Part shown: one piece after another, positions 28,076 to 37,500 of the stretch
How the letters are laid out: the number at the start of each line of letters is the position of its first letter
Position numbering within the stretch: position 1 is the first letter of the stretch
Source of the DNA: Isoptericola chiayiensis
GTDB lineage: Bacteria; Actinomycetota; Actinomycetes; Actinomycetales; Cellulomonadaceae
DNA length: 64,000 nucleotides
Assembly (NCBI RefSeq): GCF_013149805.1
Contig: NZ_JABEZT010000007.1
Span: 1-64,000, forward strand
Reading direction: 5' to 3'
Notes under the pieces: generated by a model
Told to the model about the DNA's origin: nothing
Databases searched by the model: none
The model's input: only the letters and a program-made list of their open reading frames with translations
Made by a program: the position numbers and the translations under genes

Positions 28076-28097
28076 GGCCGCCCACCGATGGGCGGCC
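28076..28097 (-). terminator. Hairpin between short ATPase and binding-protein genes
   Basis: Perfect nine-base-pair stem GGCCGCCCA/TGGGCGGCC with loop CCGA, in the 167-base gap after the short ATPase gene. It may be a partial terminator or mRNA stabiliser. I found no clear promoter in the rest of this gap. Confidence 0.5.
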
Positions 28098-28227
28098 CGT
28101 CGTTCCTCGTCGTCAAGAAACCACGCGGCATGACGCCCCGACGTCGGCGGCGGCACGCAGGTGGGCGACGGCGTCCGTGCCGTCGTGCCCGTCCGTGGCG
28201 GTCCGTCCCGCCCGGCAGGTGTGGGGG

Positions 28228-28974
28228 TCAGGCCGCTCCGGTGATCGCGGCCAGGATCGACTCGTGCGACGCCGTGGCCGGGAACGAGCCGTTGTTGCGC
28301 CCGTGGCGCAGCACCTCGATGCGGTCGGCGACCGCCCGCACGTCGTTGAGGTTGTGGCTGATGAGGATGACCCCGAGGCCCATCTCCCGCAGCCGCTGGA
28401 TGTGGGTGAGCACCTCACCGGTCTGCGCGACGGACAGCGCCGCGGTCGGCTCGTCGAGGACCACGATCCGTGGGTTGCCGATGAGCGTGCGAGCGATGGC
28501 GACCGCCTGCCGCTGCCCGGCCGAGAGCTGGCGCAGCGTGGTGCGCACCGAAGGGATGCGCACGGTCAGACGCTCGAGGAGCTCGCGCGTCTGGACCTCC
28601 ATCTCGCCCTCGTGCAGGAGACCGACCCGGTTGCGCAGCTCCCGTCCCAGGAAGAGGTTCGCCGTCACGTCGAGGTTCTCGCAGACGGCCAGGTCCTGGA
28701 AGACGCTGGCGACCCCGAGCCGGTTCGCCGCCGACGCCGAGCCGAGCGTCACGGGTTCGCCGTCGATCTCGATCTGTCCCGCGTCGGTGGACAGCACCCC
28801 GGCCACGACCTGGGCCAGCGTGGACTTGCCGGCCCCGTTGTCGCCGACGAGCGCCACCACCTCGTGGGCGTGCACCTCCAGATCGACCCCCACGAGCGCC
28901 TCGACGGCGCCGAAGTACTTGCTCACCTCGTGCAGGGCGAGCAGGGGCGTGCGGTGCGGTGCCGGCGGCATCAT
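28228..28974 (-). CDS. Single-domain sugar ABC ATPase (XylG/FrcA-like)
   Basis: 248 residues, one nucleotide-binding domain, in contrast to the two-domain ATPases elsewhere in the window. Walker A GDNGAGKST (about residue 40), signature LSAGQRQAV, Walker [13 protein letters not shown], switch His in ILISHNLNDV. ATG 28974 overlaps the ROK stop (ATGA). Single-domain XylG with XylF and a ROK regulator is a known xylose-importer arrangement, but no XylH-type permease accompanies it here. Confidence 0.9.
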   Translation of the reverse strand: MMPPAPHRTPLLALHEVSKYFGAVEALVGVDLEVHAHEVVALVGDNGAGKSTLAQVVAGVLSTDAGQIEIDGEPVTLGSASAANRLGVASVFQDLAVCENLDVTANLFLGRELRNRVGLLHEGEMEVQTRELLERLTVRIPSVRTTLRQLSAGQRQAVAIARTLIGNPRIVVLDEPTAALSVAQTGEVLTHIQRLREMGLGVILISHNLNDVRAVADRIEVLRHGRNNGSFPATASHESILAAITGAA

Positions 28975-30164
28975 CGTCCAGCCATCTCCTCGTCGCTTCG
29001 GTCCGTGCGTCGGGCGGGGTCGAACACGTCGGTGCTCTGCAGGGCGAGCGCCACGGCGCCCACGAGCTCGGCGCGCAGACCCCACGCGGCGGGCACCACC
29101 TCGGGCCCGCCCGCCTGGTGGAGCACCGTGCGACGCTCGACCGCCGCACGCAAGGGTGCCAGAAAGGTCTCCCCGGTCTCGGCGAGCTCCCCGCCGACGA
29201 CGATCCCCTGGGGTCCGAGCCCCGTCGCCAGCGCGGCGACGACGGCCCCGACCTGCTCGCCGGCGTCGGCGACGATCTGCCGGCAGCCCGGGTCGTCGGC
29301 CCGGGCCAGCCGGACGACGTCGCCCAGGGTGAGGTGACCGTGACTGGTCTCCAGCGGTTCGAGCAGAGCAGGCAGACCCACCACGGTGTTGAGGCATCCT
29401 CGGCTGCCGCACAGGCAGATCCGGCCCGCCGGGTCGACCTGGACGTGGCCGATCTCGCCCGCGGTGCCGTCCACACCGTGGTGCACCGACCCGCCGATGA
29501 CGATCCCGGCACCCACCCCGTGGGAGACACCCACGTAGATCATGTCCCGCCACGGGCGGCCGACGCCGACCGTGGACTCCGCCAGCGCCCCGAGGTTGGC
29601 GTCGTTGTCCACGAAGACGGGGCGGGAGAGCCGCTTCTCGAGCACCTGGGCGATCTGCACGGCGTCCCAGCCGCGCAGCACGCCCCGCACGCTGAGCATC
29701 CCCGTGGCGGGGTGAACCGGCGCGGGGATCCCGAGGCCGATGCCGAGGAGCTCGTCCAGATCGGATCCGACGCGTTCGAGCAGGTCCACCACGAGCAGCG
29801 CGGCCCGGTCGAGGCTGGTGTCGGGCCGATGGTCGGCCGGCAGGGGCAACGACTGCTCGGCGAGGATCTCGTGGGCGACGTCGGCGAGCGCGACCCGCAT
29901 GGTGCGGTAGCCGACGACGACGCCGGCCACGAGGCCGACACGGTGGGCGAGGGTGACGAGCTGAGCGCGGCGACCGGACCGGACCGTGTTGCGGACCTCG
30001 ACGACCTCGGCGGCCACGAGCTCCTTGACGATCGTCGAGACGGTCGCCGCGGACAGGCCGGTGGCACCGGTCAGCTCCACCTGGGTGAGGCTGCCGTGCT
30101 TCTTGACGGCGTCGACCACGCGGGCACGGTTGGCCTCGCGCAGCGACGACTGCGTCCGCGCCAT
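28971..30164 (-). CDS. ROK-family transcriptional regulator (XylR/NagC-like)
   Basis: 397 residues from ATG 30164 (AAGGGA upstream). N-terminal MarR/ROK-type helix-turn-helix (HGSLTQVELTGATGLSAATVSTIVKEL), then the ROK sugar-kinase fold: VFVDNDANLGALAE, GVGAGIVIGG, GTAGEIGHVQVDPAGR and the zinc-site cysteines in CLCGSRGCLNT. The presence of the DNA-binding domain and weak ATP-site motifs marks a repressor rather than a kinase. Translationally coupled to the short ATPase. It may govern both sugar-transport groups around it. Confidence 0.92.
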   Translation of the reverse strand: MARTQSSLREANRARVVDAVKKHGSLTQVELTGATGLSAATVSTIVKELVAAEVVEVRNTVRSGRRAQLVTLAHRVGLVAGVVVGYRTMRVALADVAHEILAEQSLPLPADHRPDTSLDRAALLVVDLLERVGSDLDELLGIGLGIPAPVHPATGMLSVRGVLRGWDAVQIAQVLEKRLSRPVFVDNDANLGALAESTVGVGRPWRDMIYVGVSHGVGAGIVIGGSVHHGVDGTAGEIGHVQVDPAGRICLCGSRGCLNTVVGLPALLEPLETSHGHLTLGDVVRLARADDPGCRQIVADAGEQVGAVVAALATGLGPQGIVVGGELAETGETFLAPLRAAVERRTVLHQAGGPEVVPAAWGLRAELVGAVALALQSTDVFDPARRTDRSDEEMAGR

Positions 30165-30204
30165 CGCCTGCCGTCCCTTCACGACCCGGAGTGTACGGGG
30201 AAGA

Positions 30205-30240
30205 CGGACGGGCAGGTGGGAGGCCCCACCTGCCCGTCCG
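30205..30240 (-). terminator. Strong terminator after the MmsB-like permease
   Basis: Perfect 16-base-pair stem (30205-30220 with 30225-30240) with a four-base loop AGGC, 15 bases past the permease stop. It separates the importer operon from the ROK gene. Confidence 0.88.
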
Positions 30241-30255
30241 CGGTGCTCATCCGGT

Positions 30256-31434
30256 TCAGCGGGCCACGGCGGCGCGCTTCTTGTTCCAGATGTCGAAGGC
30301 GACGGCCAGCAGCAGCACCAGGCCCTTGATGACCTGCTGCATCGACTGCGGCACGCCCATGAGCTGCATGCCGTTCGACATGACGGCCATGATCAGACCA
30401 CCGATCATGGCGCCGCCCACCCGGCCGATGCCGCCCGTGGTGGACGCTCCACCGATGAAGCAGGCAGCGATCGCGTCGAGCTCGAACATCTCGCCCGCGC
30501 TGGGCTGGGCGCCGTTCATCCGCGAGGAGAACACCACACCGGCCACGGAAGCCAGCACACCCATGTTCACGAAGACCCAGAAGTTGATCTTGCGCACGGA
30601 CACGCCCGACAGCTCCGCCGCGTGGCGGTTGCCGCCGACGGCGTAGATGTGCCGGCCGAAGACGGACTTCTGCGTGACCAGCGTGTAGGCGATGATCAGC
30701 ACCGCCAGGATGATCAGCACCACCGGCAGGCCTCGGGACGTGGAGAGCTGGTAGCCGAACCACATGACCACCGCGGCGACGACGACGAGCTTCAGTGCGA
30801 ACATCGGCAGCGACTCGACCGACTGCTGGTAGGCGATCTTGCCCTGGCGGGAGCGCCACTGGGACACGGCGTAACCGACGACGGCGATGCCGAAGATCAC
30901 GAGCGTGAAGACGTCGTAGCCGTACCCGCCGAGCCAGCCGTTGAGGAAGCCGTTCGCGATGTCGTAGTAGGTCCCGCCGAACGGCGAGAGCGACCGGTTG
31001 TCCAGGACGAGGAACGTCAGGCCACGGAAGAGCAGCATGCCCGCGAGCGTCACGATGAAGCCGGGGATGCCGACGTAGGCGACCCAGAATCCCTGCCAGA
31101 TCCCGACCAGCAGACCCACGAGCAGGGCGGCGGCGACGCCGGCCCACCAGGGCATGCCTTCCCGGATGACGACCGCGGCGGAGACCGCACCCGAGAGTGC
31201 CACCACCGACCCAACCGACAGGTCGATCTGCCCGGCGATGATCACCATCACCATGCCGATGGCCAGGATCAGGATGTAGGAGTACTGCAGGACGAGGTTC
31301 GTCAGGTTCCCGGGAGACAGGAAGCTGTCGTTCAGGGCGGCGAACAGCACCACGATCGCGACGAAGGCGATGAGGATGCCGCTCTGGCGCATGTTCCGGG
31401 TCAGGGCGTCCCGGACCGAGGCGATGGCGTTCAT
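30256..31434 (-). CDS. Monosaccharide ABC transporter permease (MmsB/GguB/XylH type)
   Basis: 392 residues, roughly ten or more hydrophobic spans, BPD_transp_2 family: [37 protein letters not shown] and [27 protein letters not shown] overlaps the ATPase stop (ATGA). It is the only permease in the 26951-34283 region, which contains two binding proteins and two ATPases. Confidence 0.93.
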   Translation of the reverse strand: MNAIASVRDALTRNMRQSGILIAFVAIVVLFAALNDSFLSPGNLTNLVLQYSYILILAIGMVMVIIAGQIDLSVGSVVALSGAVSAAVVIREGMPWWAGVAAALLVGLLVGIWQGFWVAYVGIPGFIVTLAGMLLFRGLTFLVLDNRSLSPFGGTYYDIANGFLNGWLGGYGYDVFTLVIFGIAVVGYAVSQWRSRQGKIAYQQSVESLPMFALKLVVVAAVVMWFGYQLSTSRGLPVVLIILAVLIIAYTLVTQKSVFGRHIYAVGGNRHAAELSGVSVRKINFWVFVNMGVLASVAGVVFSSRMNGAQPSAGEMFELDAIAACFIGGASTTGGIGRVGGAMIGGLIMAVMSNGMQLMGVPQSMQQVIKGLVLLLAVAFDIWNKKRAAVAR

Positions 31435-32990
31435 GAGGCAGTTCCGTTCGTGGGCAGGGGCTGGTCGCGCTCGAGCGTCATGAGCTCCATGAGGCGTTCC
31501 TGCGTCGCGTCGGCGACGGGGAGCTCACCGGTGATGCGGCCGAAGGCGAGGGTGTACACGCGGTCGCAGATGCCGAGCAGCTCGGGGAGCTCGGAGGAGA
31601 TGACGACGACCGCCTTGCCCGCCGCGACCATCTTGTTGATGATCGTGTAGATCTCGTACTTGGCACCGACGTCGATACCGCGCGTGGGCTCGTCGAGGAT
31701 GAGCACGTCGGGGTCGGTGTACAGCCACTTGGACAGCACGACCTTCTGCTGGTTGCCGCCCGAGAGCTTGCCGACGTCGACGACGACGCTCGGCGTCTTG
31801 ATGTTCAGCGAGGCCCGGTAGTCCTCTGCGACGCGCAGCTCCTCGTTGCTGTTCACCCAGCCACCGGGGGCCAGCTGGCGCAGGCCCGCGGCGGAGATGT
31901 TGTGCCGGATGTCGTCGATGAGGTTCAGGCCGTAGTGCTTGCGGTCCTCGGTGGCGTAGGCGATGTGGTGCTTGATCGCCTCCGCGACCGTCCGGGCCTG
32001 GATCTCCTTGCCGTCCTTGAAGATCTTGCCGCGGATGTTGCGCCCGTAGGACCTGCCGAAGATGCTCATCGCGAGCTCGGTGCGGCCGGCGCCCATGAGA
32101 CCCGCGATGCCCACGACCTCACCGGCCCGCACGTTGAAGGACGCGTCGGTGATGACCTGCCGGCCGGCCTGGGTCGGGTGGTCGACGTTCCAGTCCTCCA
32201 CCCGCAGCACCTCGTCGCCGAGGACGCTGGCACGCTCCGGGTAGCGGTGCTCGAGGTCGCGACCCACCATGCCGCGGATGATGCGGTCCTGGGTGGCGTC
32301 CTCGGCGGACATGTCGATCGTCTCGATCGTCTGCCCGTCACGGATGATCGTCGTGCGGTCGGCGATCTCCTCGATCTCGTTGAGCTTGTGCGAGATGATG
32401 ATGCACGTGATGCCCTCGCCGCGCAGGGCGCGGAGGAGCTCGAGCAGGTGCTCGGAGTCGGTGTCGTTCAGGGCGGCGGTCGGCTCGTCGAGGATGAGCA
32501 GACGGACCTTCTTCGAGAGGGCCTTGGCGATCTCGATCAGCTGTTGCTTGCCGACACCGAGCTGTCCGATCGGCGCCGTCGGGTTCTCGTGCAGCCCGAC
32601 CCGCTCCATCAGCGCAGCGGCGCGATGGTTGGCGTTGTTCCAGTCGATGAGTCCGAGGCGGCCGCGGGTCTCGTTGCCGAGGAAGATGTTCTCGGCCACG
32701 GAGAGGTAGGGCACCAGGGCGAGCTCCTGGTGGATGATGACGATGCCCTGCTCCTCGGAGTCCGAGATGGACCCGAACTCGGCCGACGCGCCGTCGAAGA
32801 CGATCTCGCCGTCGTACGTGCCGTGCGGGTAGACGCCCGACAGCACCTTCATGAGCGTCGACTTGCCGGCGCCGTTCTCACCACAGATGGCGTGGATCTC
32901 GCCCTGCTCGACGGTGAGGGTGACGTCCGACAGCGCCTTGACGCCCGGGAACTCCTTGGTGATGGAGCGCATCTCCAGAATGGTGCTCAT
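31431..32990 (-). CDS. Monosaccharide ABC transporter ATPase (MmsA/GguA type)
   Basis: 519 residues, two nucleotide-binding domains. Walker [10 protein letters not shown], a first-half signature-like [14 protein letters not shown], Walker [18 protein letters not shown], then [19 protein letters not shown], signature LSGGNQQKV and [11 protein letters not shown]. Second gene of the importer operon, 135 bases after the binding protein with a hairpin between them. Confidence 0.94.
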   Translation of the reverse strand: MSTILEMRSITKEFPGVKALSDVTLTVEQGEIHAICGENGAGKSTLMKVLSGVYPHGTYDGEIVFDGASAEFGSISDSEEQGIVIIHQELALVPYLSVAENIFLGNETRGRLGLIDWNNANHRAAALMERVGLHENPTAPIGQLGVGKQQLIEIAKALSKKVRLLILDEPTAALNDTDSEHLLELLRALRGEGITCIIISHKLNEIEEIADRTTIIRDGQTIETIDMSAEDATQDRIIRGMVGRDLEHRYPERASVLGDEVLRVEDWNVDHPTQAGRQVITDASFNVRAGEVVGIAGLMGAGRTELAMSIFGRSYGRNIRGKIFKDGKEIQARTVAEAIKHHIAYATEDRKHYGLNLIDDIRHNISAAGLRQLAPGGWVNSNEELRVAEDYRASLNIKTPSVVVDVGKLSGGNQQKVVLSKWLYTDPDVLILDEPTRGIDVGAKYEIYTIINKMVAAGKAVVVISSELPELLGICDRVYTLAFGRITGELPVADATQERLMELMTLERDQPLPTNGTAS

Positions 32991-33060
32991 CTGCGCTCTC
33001 GTCCCTCCTTCGATGAAGGGGTGCCGTCCGCGGTGTGTCGCCGGGGGCGGACCCGGGGCG

Positions 33061-33092
33061 GGCCGCCCGTCGTGGGTGCACGACGGACGGCC
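33061..33092 (-). terminator. Hairpin between binding-protein and MmsA-like genes
   Basis: A 14-base stem (33061-33074 with 33079-33092, one mismatch) with loop GGTG in the 135-base gap downstream of the binding-protein gene. Same position as the hairpin at 14215 in the other importer operon, supporting an expression-balancing role. Confidence 0.65.
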
Positions 33093-33125
33093 TCGCCCGT
33101 GCTGAGTTGGCTCAGAGCAGCCGGG

Positions 33126-34283
33126 TCACTCGGCCGTCTGGCCGGACTCGACCTCGTCCATGGTGTAGTAGCCGGAGTCCACGAGCACGGGCTCGATGTC
33201 CTCGGCGAACACCGTCTCGACCTCGAGGAGGTAGGAGGGCACGACCTTGACGCCGTTGTCGTACGTCTCGGTGTCGTTCGCCTCGGGGTCCTCGCCCTCG
33301 ACGAAGGACTGCGCCGCGGCGACGGCCTGCTCGGCCAGCAGGCGGGTGTCCTTGAAGATGGTCGAGGACTGCACACCGTCGTTGATCAGCTTGATGTTCG
33401 CGATCTCGGCGTCCTGACCGGTGATGACGGGCAGACCGTCCTCGAGGGTCGGGCCCATGCCCGCGCTCTGCAGGGCGTTGTTAATGCCGCGGGAGAGCAC
33501 GTCGGCCGGGGCGAGCACGCCGTGCAGCTCGGTGTCGTTGCCCGTGTACGTGGAGGTCAGCAGGTCCTCCATGCGGCTCTGGGCGGTCTCGAGCTCCCAG
33601 CGCTGCGTGGACACGGTGTCGAAGTTCGTCTGGCCCGAGGGGACCACGACGGTTCCGTCGTCGAGGAGCGGCTGGAGCACCGACATCGCGCCCTCGTAGA
33701 AGAAGGTCGCGTTGTTGTCGTCCGGGGACCCGGCGAAGAGCTCGACGTTGTACGGGCCCTCCTCACCGGTCTCCTCGCCGTTCTCGTCGAGGTATCCCAT
33801 GCCGCGCAGCAGCGCGTTGGCCTGGGCGACGCCGACGGCGAAGTTGTCGAACGTGGTGTAGAAGTCCACGTTCTCGCTGTCACGGATGAGGCGGTCGTAG
33901 GCGATGACCGGGATGTTCTCGGCCGCGGCGGCCTCGAGCTGGCTGGTCAGGGCCGTGCCGTCGATCGAGGCGATGATGAGGACGTCCACGCCCCCGGTGA
34001 TCATCGAGTCGATCTGCTGGGTCTGGGTGGGGATGTCGTCGTTCGCGAACTGCAGGTCCACGTCGTAGCCGAGCTCCTCGAGCCCGGCCTCGACGTTGCC
34101 GCCGTCCTGGATCCACCGCTCATAGGTCTGCGTCGGCATCGCGACGCCGACCTTGACGTTCTCGTCGCCGTCGCCCGCCGCACCGTCGGTGCTCGAGCCG
34201 GCGCCCTCGCCACCGCAGGCAGCCAGGGAGAGCGTCAGCGCCGTACCTGCGGCGACCGCACCCATCTTCTTGCCGAGTCGCAT
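33126..34283 (-). CDS. chvE: Multiple-sugar-binding lipoprotein, ChvE type
   Basis: 385 residues from ATG 34283, with AAGGAG upstream; the longer frame to 34436 has no ribosome site. Signal peptide with lipobox LAAC. VKVGVAMPTQTYERWIQDGGNVE, DDIPTQTQQIDSMITGGVDVLII, VIAYDRLIRDSENVDFYTTFDNFAVG and VELFAGSPDDNNATFFYEGA match the ChvE xylose/glucose/arabinose-binding family. Leads the chvE-mmsA-mmsB-type operon from a good promoter at 34383-34411. Confidence 0.93.
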   Translation of the reverse strand: MRLGKKMGAVAAGTALTLSLAACGGEGAGSSTDGAAGDGDENVKVGVAMPTQTYERWIQDGGNVEAGLEELGYDVDLQFANDDIPTQTQQIDSMITGGVDVLIIASIDGTALTSQLEAAAAENIPVIAYDRLIRDSENVDFYTTFDNFAVGVAQANALLRGMGYLDENGEETGEEGPYNVELFAGSPDDNNATFFYEGAMSVLQPLLDDGTVVVPSGQTNFDTVSTQRWELETAQSRMEDLLTSTYTGNDTELHGVLAPADVLSRGINNALQSAGMGPTLEDGLPVITGQDAEIANIKLINDGVQSSTIFKDTRLLAEQAVAAAQSFVEGEDPEANDTETYDNGVKVVPSYLLEVETVFAEDIEPVLVDSGYYTMDEVESGQTAE

Positions 34284-34379
34284 CCTCGCGCTCCTTCTCG
34301 TCGTCGAGGGTCCCCGGCGGCGACCTTCACCACCGGCGCCCGTAGGCGGGACCACTGCCGCCTCGGAGGACGGCTGCGG

Positions 34380-34444
34380 ACCAGATTGCTGGCTTCGGGT
34401 CTCAAAGTCAACGCAGGAGAGAAACCTTCTCGTCACAATCTGGT
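34380..34444 (-). promoter_or_regulatory. Importer promoter flanked by inverted nine-base sites
   Basis: A minus-strand promoter, -35 TTGACT (34406-34411), 17-base spacer, -10 CAATCT (34383-34388). ACCAGATTG (34380-34388), covering the -10, is repeated in perfect inversion as CAATCTGGT (34436-34444) upstream of the -35. The 47-base separation would suit two repressor dimers or looping; ROK control is inferred. Confidence 0.65.
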
Positions 34445-34489
34445 TACGACATGGACGCGCTCCCTGTCCGTTTCACCCGCTTCACGACA

Positions 34490-34540
34490 GCGAACCGCCG
34501 CTGCTGCGTTCACCTACCGAACGCAACGGCGGCGGTTCGC
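34490..34540. repeat. Long-armed intergenic hairpin 4
   Basis: Arms 34490-34511 and 34519-34540 match at 20 of 22 positions (core GCGAACCGCCG and GCGTTC) with a seven-base loop. It lies 29 bases past the stop of the amylopullulanase gene and can terminate it. The rest of 34445-34568 shows no other feature. Confidence 0.75.
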
Positions 34541-34568
34541 CGCCGTCAGCGACTGCTCCGTCGACGGC

Positions 34569-37500
34569 TCACACCTGTGCCTCCACCAGCACCGCGACTG
34601 TCCTCGCCGGCACCGTCACGCTCCCGGCATCACCGTCCCAGGAGGTCTCCTGGACGACGGGGTCGACGCCGCCGGCCTGCACCGGCGAGAGCTCGAAGCC
34701 CCGTCCGGCGAGGTCCGGCAGGTCGACCGTGGCCGCCTCGGGCGAGGCGTTGAACACCACGAGCACCCCGTCGAGCGCCGGGTCGACGTCGGCGCCGACC
34801 GTGTCGTCGATCGCCATGACGATGACACCCGGGACGGCGTCCGGACCCGAGCCGGGGAAGGTGACCTTCTCGCCGATCAGCTCGGCCGACCCCAGCCGGA
34901 AGAGCCGTGTCGAGGTGCGCAGCTCCAGCAGCTCGCGGGCCCGCTCGGATGCTTCCGCGATGTGGTCCGGCGTCGGCCGGAGCGCCGGGTCGGCCAGCAG
35001 CGGCGCCATGAGCGGCCACTTGTCCTCGTTGTCCGCGGCCATCGGCAGCCCCCGGGCGAACCCGTTGTCCTGACCCGTCCAGTCGATGGCGTTGAACCAG
35101 TCGCCGGAGTCGTAGGAGTTGCGGTCCAGCGACTTCGAGCGGAGCAGGTCCGTGCCCCCGTGCCAGAACGAGGGCGTCTGGGCCAGTGCCGTCGTCGCGA
35201 GCGAGACGGTGTTCATTCGGACCCGGTCGTCCATCGACGTCGCCTGCGGCAGCTTGAGCGTGAGCAGGTCGAACAGCGTCTCGTTGTCGTGGGCGTCGAC
35301 GTAGGTGACGACCTCCTCCGGGGAGTCGGCGTACCCGGCCGGGGAGCCGCGGTAGTCGAGGTCCTCGCCCCGGGTCGTCTTGCCGTCGGACGTCAGGAAC
35401 GTGAAGTCGCGCAGGTTGCCGGCCAGGCCCAGGCGGACCAGGTCGGTCTGGTGACCGAGGTCGGCCGCCTCGTCGTCGGAGCCGTCGTTGACCGTGCCGG
35501 GCTCGCCGGTCCGGGCCTCCCGCCCGTTCGGGTCGGTGAACAGCCCGGTGCCGAACCCCTGCGTGAACGTCGAGGCGCCGTCGACGGGCGAGCCGCCGTG
35601 CACGGCGTCGCGGAGCCGGTCGCTGAACGTCCCGATCCCGGTGCCGCCGAGCTGGCCCTGCGTGGCCTGCGTGAACAGCGCGTCGTCCGCCACCTCGCCG
35701 AAGTTCCAGCCCTCGCCGTACAGGTAGACCGCCGAGCCGTCGACGCCGTCGGACTCGACCGTCAGCGCGTCGAGCGCCTCGCGCACGGCGAGCATGTTCT
35801 CGCGGGAGTGGTGACCCATGAGGTCGAACCGGAACCCGTCGACCTTGTAGTCGCGGGCCCAGGTGACCACGGAGTCGACCATGAGCTGCTCGGCCATCGC
35901 GTGCTCGGTGGCGACGTTCTGGCAGCAGGTGCTGGTCTCCACGGTGCCCGTGGTGGGGTTCAGCCGGTGGTAGTAGCCCGGCACGACCCTGTCCAGCACC
36001 GACTTGTCCGCCTGACCGCTGGCGGCGGTGTGGTTGAACACCTGGTCGAGGACCACCTGGAGCCCGGCCTCGTGCAGCGAGCCCACCATCGTGCGGAACT
36101 CGGCCACGCGGGCCCCGCCCTCCCGGTCGACGGCGTACGAGCCCTCCGGCGTCGTGAAGTGGTACGGGTCGTAGCCCCAGTTGAAGGCGTCGGACCCCTG
36201 GACCTCGGCCACGGCGGCCTGCTGCTCCGTGGAGTCCGGGGCGAACCCGGACAGGTCGCCGACTTCGGCGCGATCCACTGGGTCTTCAACGATCGTCGCG
36301 ATGTCGAACGTCGGCAGCAGGTGCACCGTCGTCATGCCGGCCTCGGCGAGCTCGCGCAGGTGCGTCATGCCGTCCGAGCCGGACTCGGCGAAGGCCAGGT
36401 AGGAGCCCCGCACCGTCTCGGGGACCGTGGAGTCCGCGATCGAGAAGTCGCGCACGTGCAGCTCGTAGATCGTCTGGTCGACGGACCGTTCGACGACGGG
36501 TTGCGGCGTCGTGCGCCACACCTTCGGCTGGAACCTCTTGTCGTCCAGGGACACGACCACGGAGTGCGTCGAGTCGGTGGTCAGCGCGACCGAGTACGGG
36601 TCGGTGACGAGGTTCGTCTCCATCCTGCCCGGGGCGCCCCCGCCGCCAGGCACGTACACCTGCACGGCGTACCGGTAGCGCGCGCCGTACCAGGCGTACT
36701 TCTTGTCCTCGGCCTTGCCGTCGAGCGTCCACGTGCCGTCGTCGGCCCGTGTGGTGTCGAAGCGGTCGGGCTCGTCGCCCAGGTCGCGGCCCTCGGGCCA
36801 GACCAGCAGGTCGACGTCCTGGGCCGTCGGCGCCCACAGGGCGAACGAGGCCCACTTGCGGTTCGGGTGCACGGCGGCCCCGAACGTACGATCCGCCGCA
36901 TCCTCGGCGTACAGGTCGTCCAGCACGCCCGGGATCTGCACGCCCGTGGCGGCGGTCAGGGTGTCGCCGCCGCTGCGGGTCACCAGGAGCTGGCCGGTGA
37001 GCAGGTCCTCGACCGTCGCACGGTCCAGGGCCTCCCCGCCCGACGTCGGCACGAGCGTCGTGTGGTCGGCGAACGCCGGGAAGTCCTCGGCCACCCCGTC
37101 GGGCAGGTCGCCGCCGGGCTCGAGGGGGTAGGACGCCGCGCCGTCGGGCAGGTCGCCACCGTCCGGTCCGGTCACCGCGTCGGCGTCGCCGCCCGCCGGT
37201 GACTCCGAGACCTCGAGGCCGCCCTCGGGGGCGGTCCACAGCGTCCACTCGTCACCGGTGCCGAGGTCGCCGGGGGCGAGCAGCAGGTCGGTGCGCACCC
37301 AGTGCGCGGCCTGCTGCCCGAGACCCGCGAGCGGCGGGTTCTCGGTCCCGACGGTCAGCTCGTGCGTGGCGAGGTCGTAGGAGAACGTCACGGTCTCACC
37401 CTCCCCCACGGAGAAGGAGTAGTTCGCGCCGTCGGGTGCTCCGCCCACCCCGTAGTTCTCGGCCCAGCTCAGGCCGTGTGCCACCTTGGCCTCGTAGGCG

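Noticed and set aside
31902-37202. 1766-codon plus-strand open frame across mmsA, chvE and amylopullulanase
   Set aside because: It crosses three real genes and two promoters on the other strand and encodes no recognisable domain.
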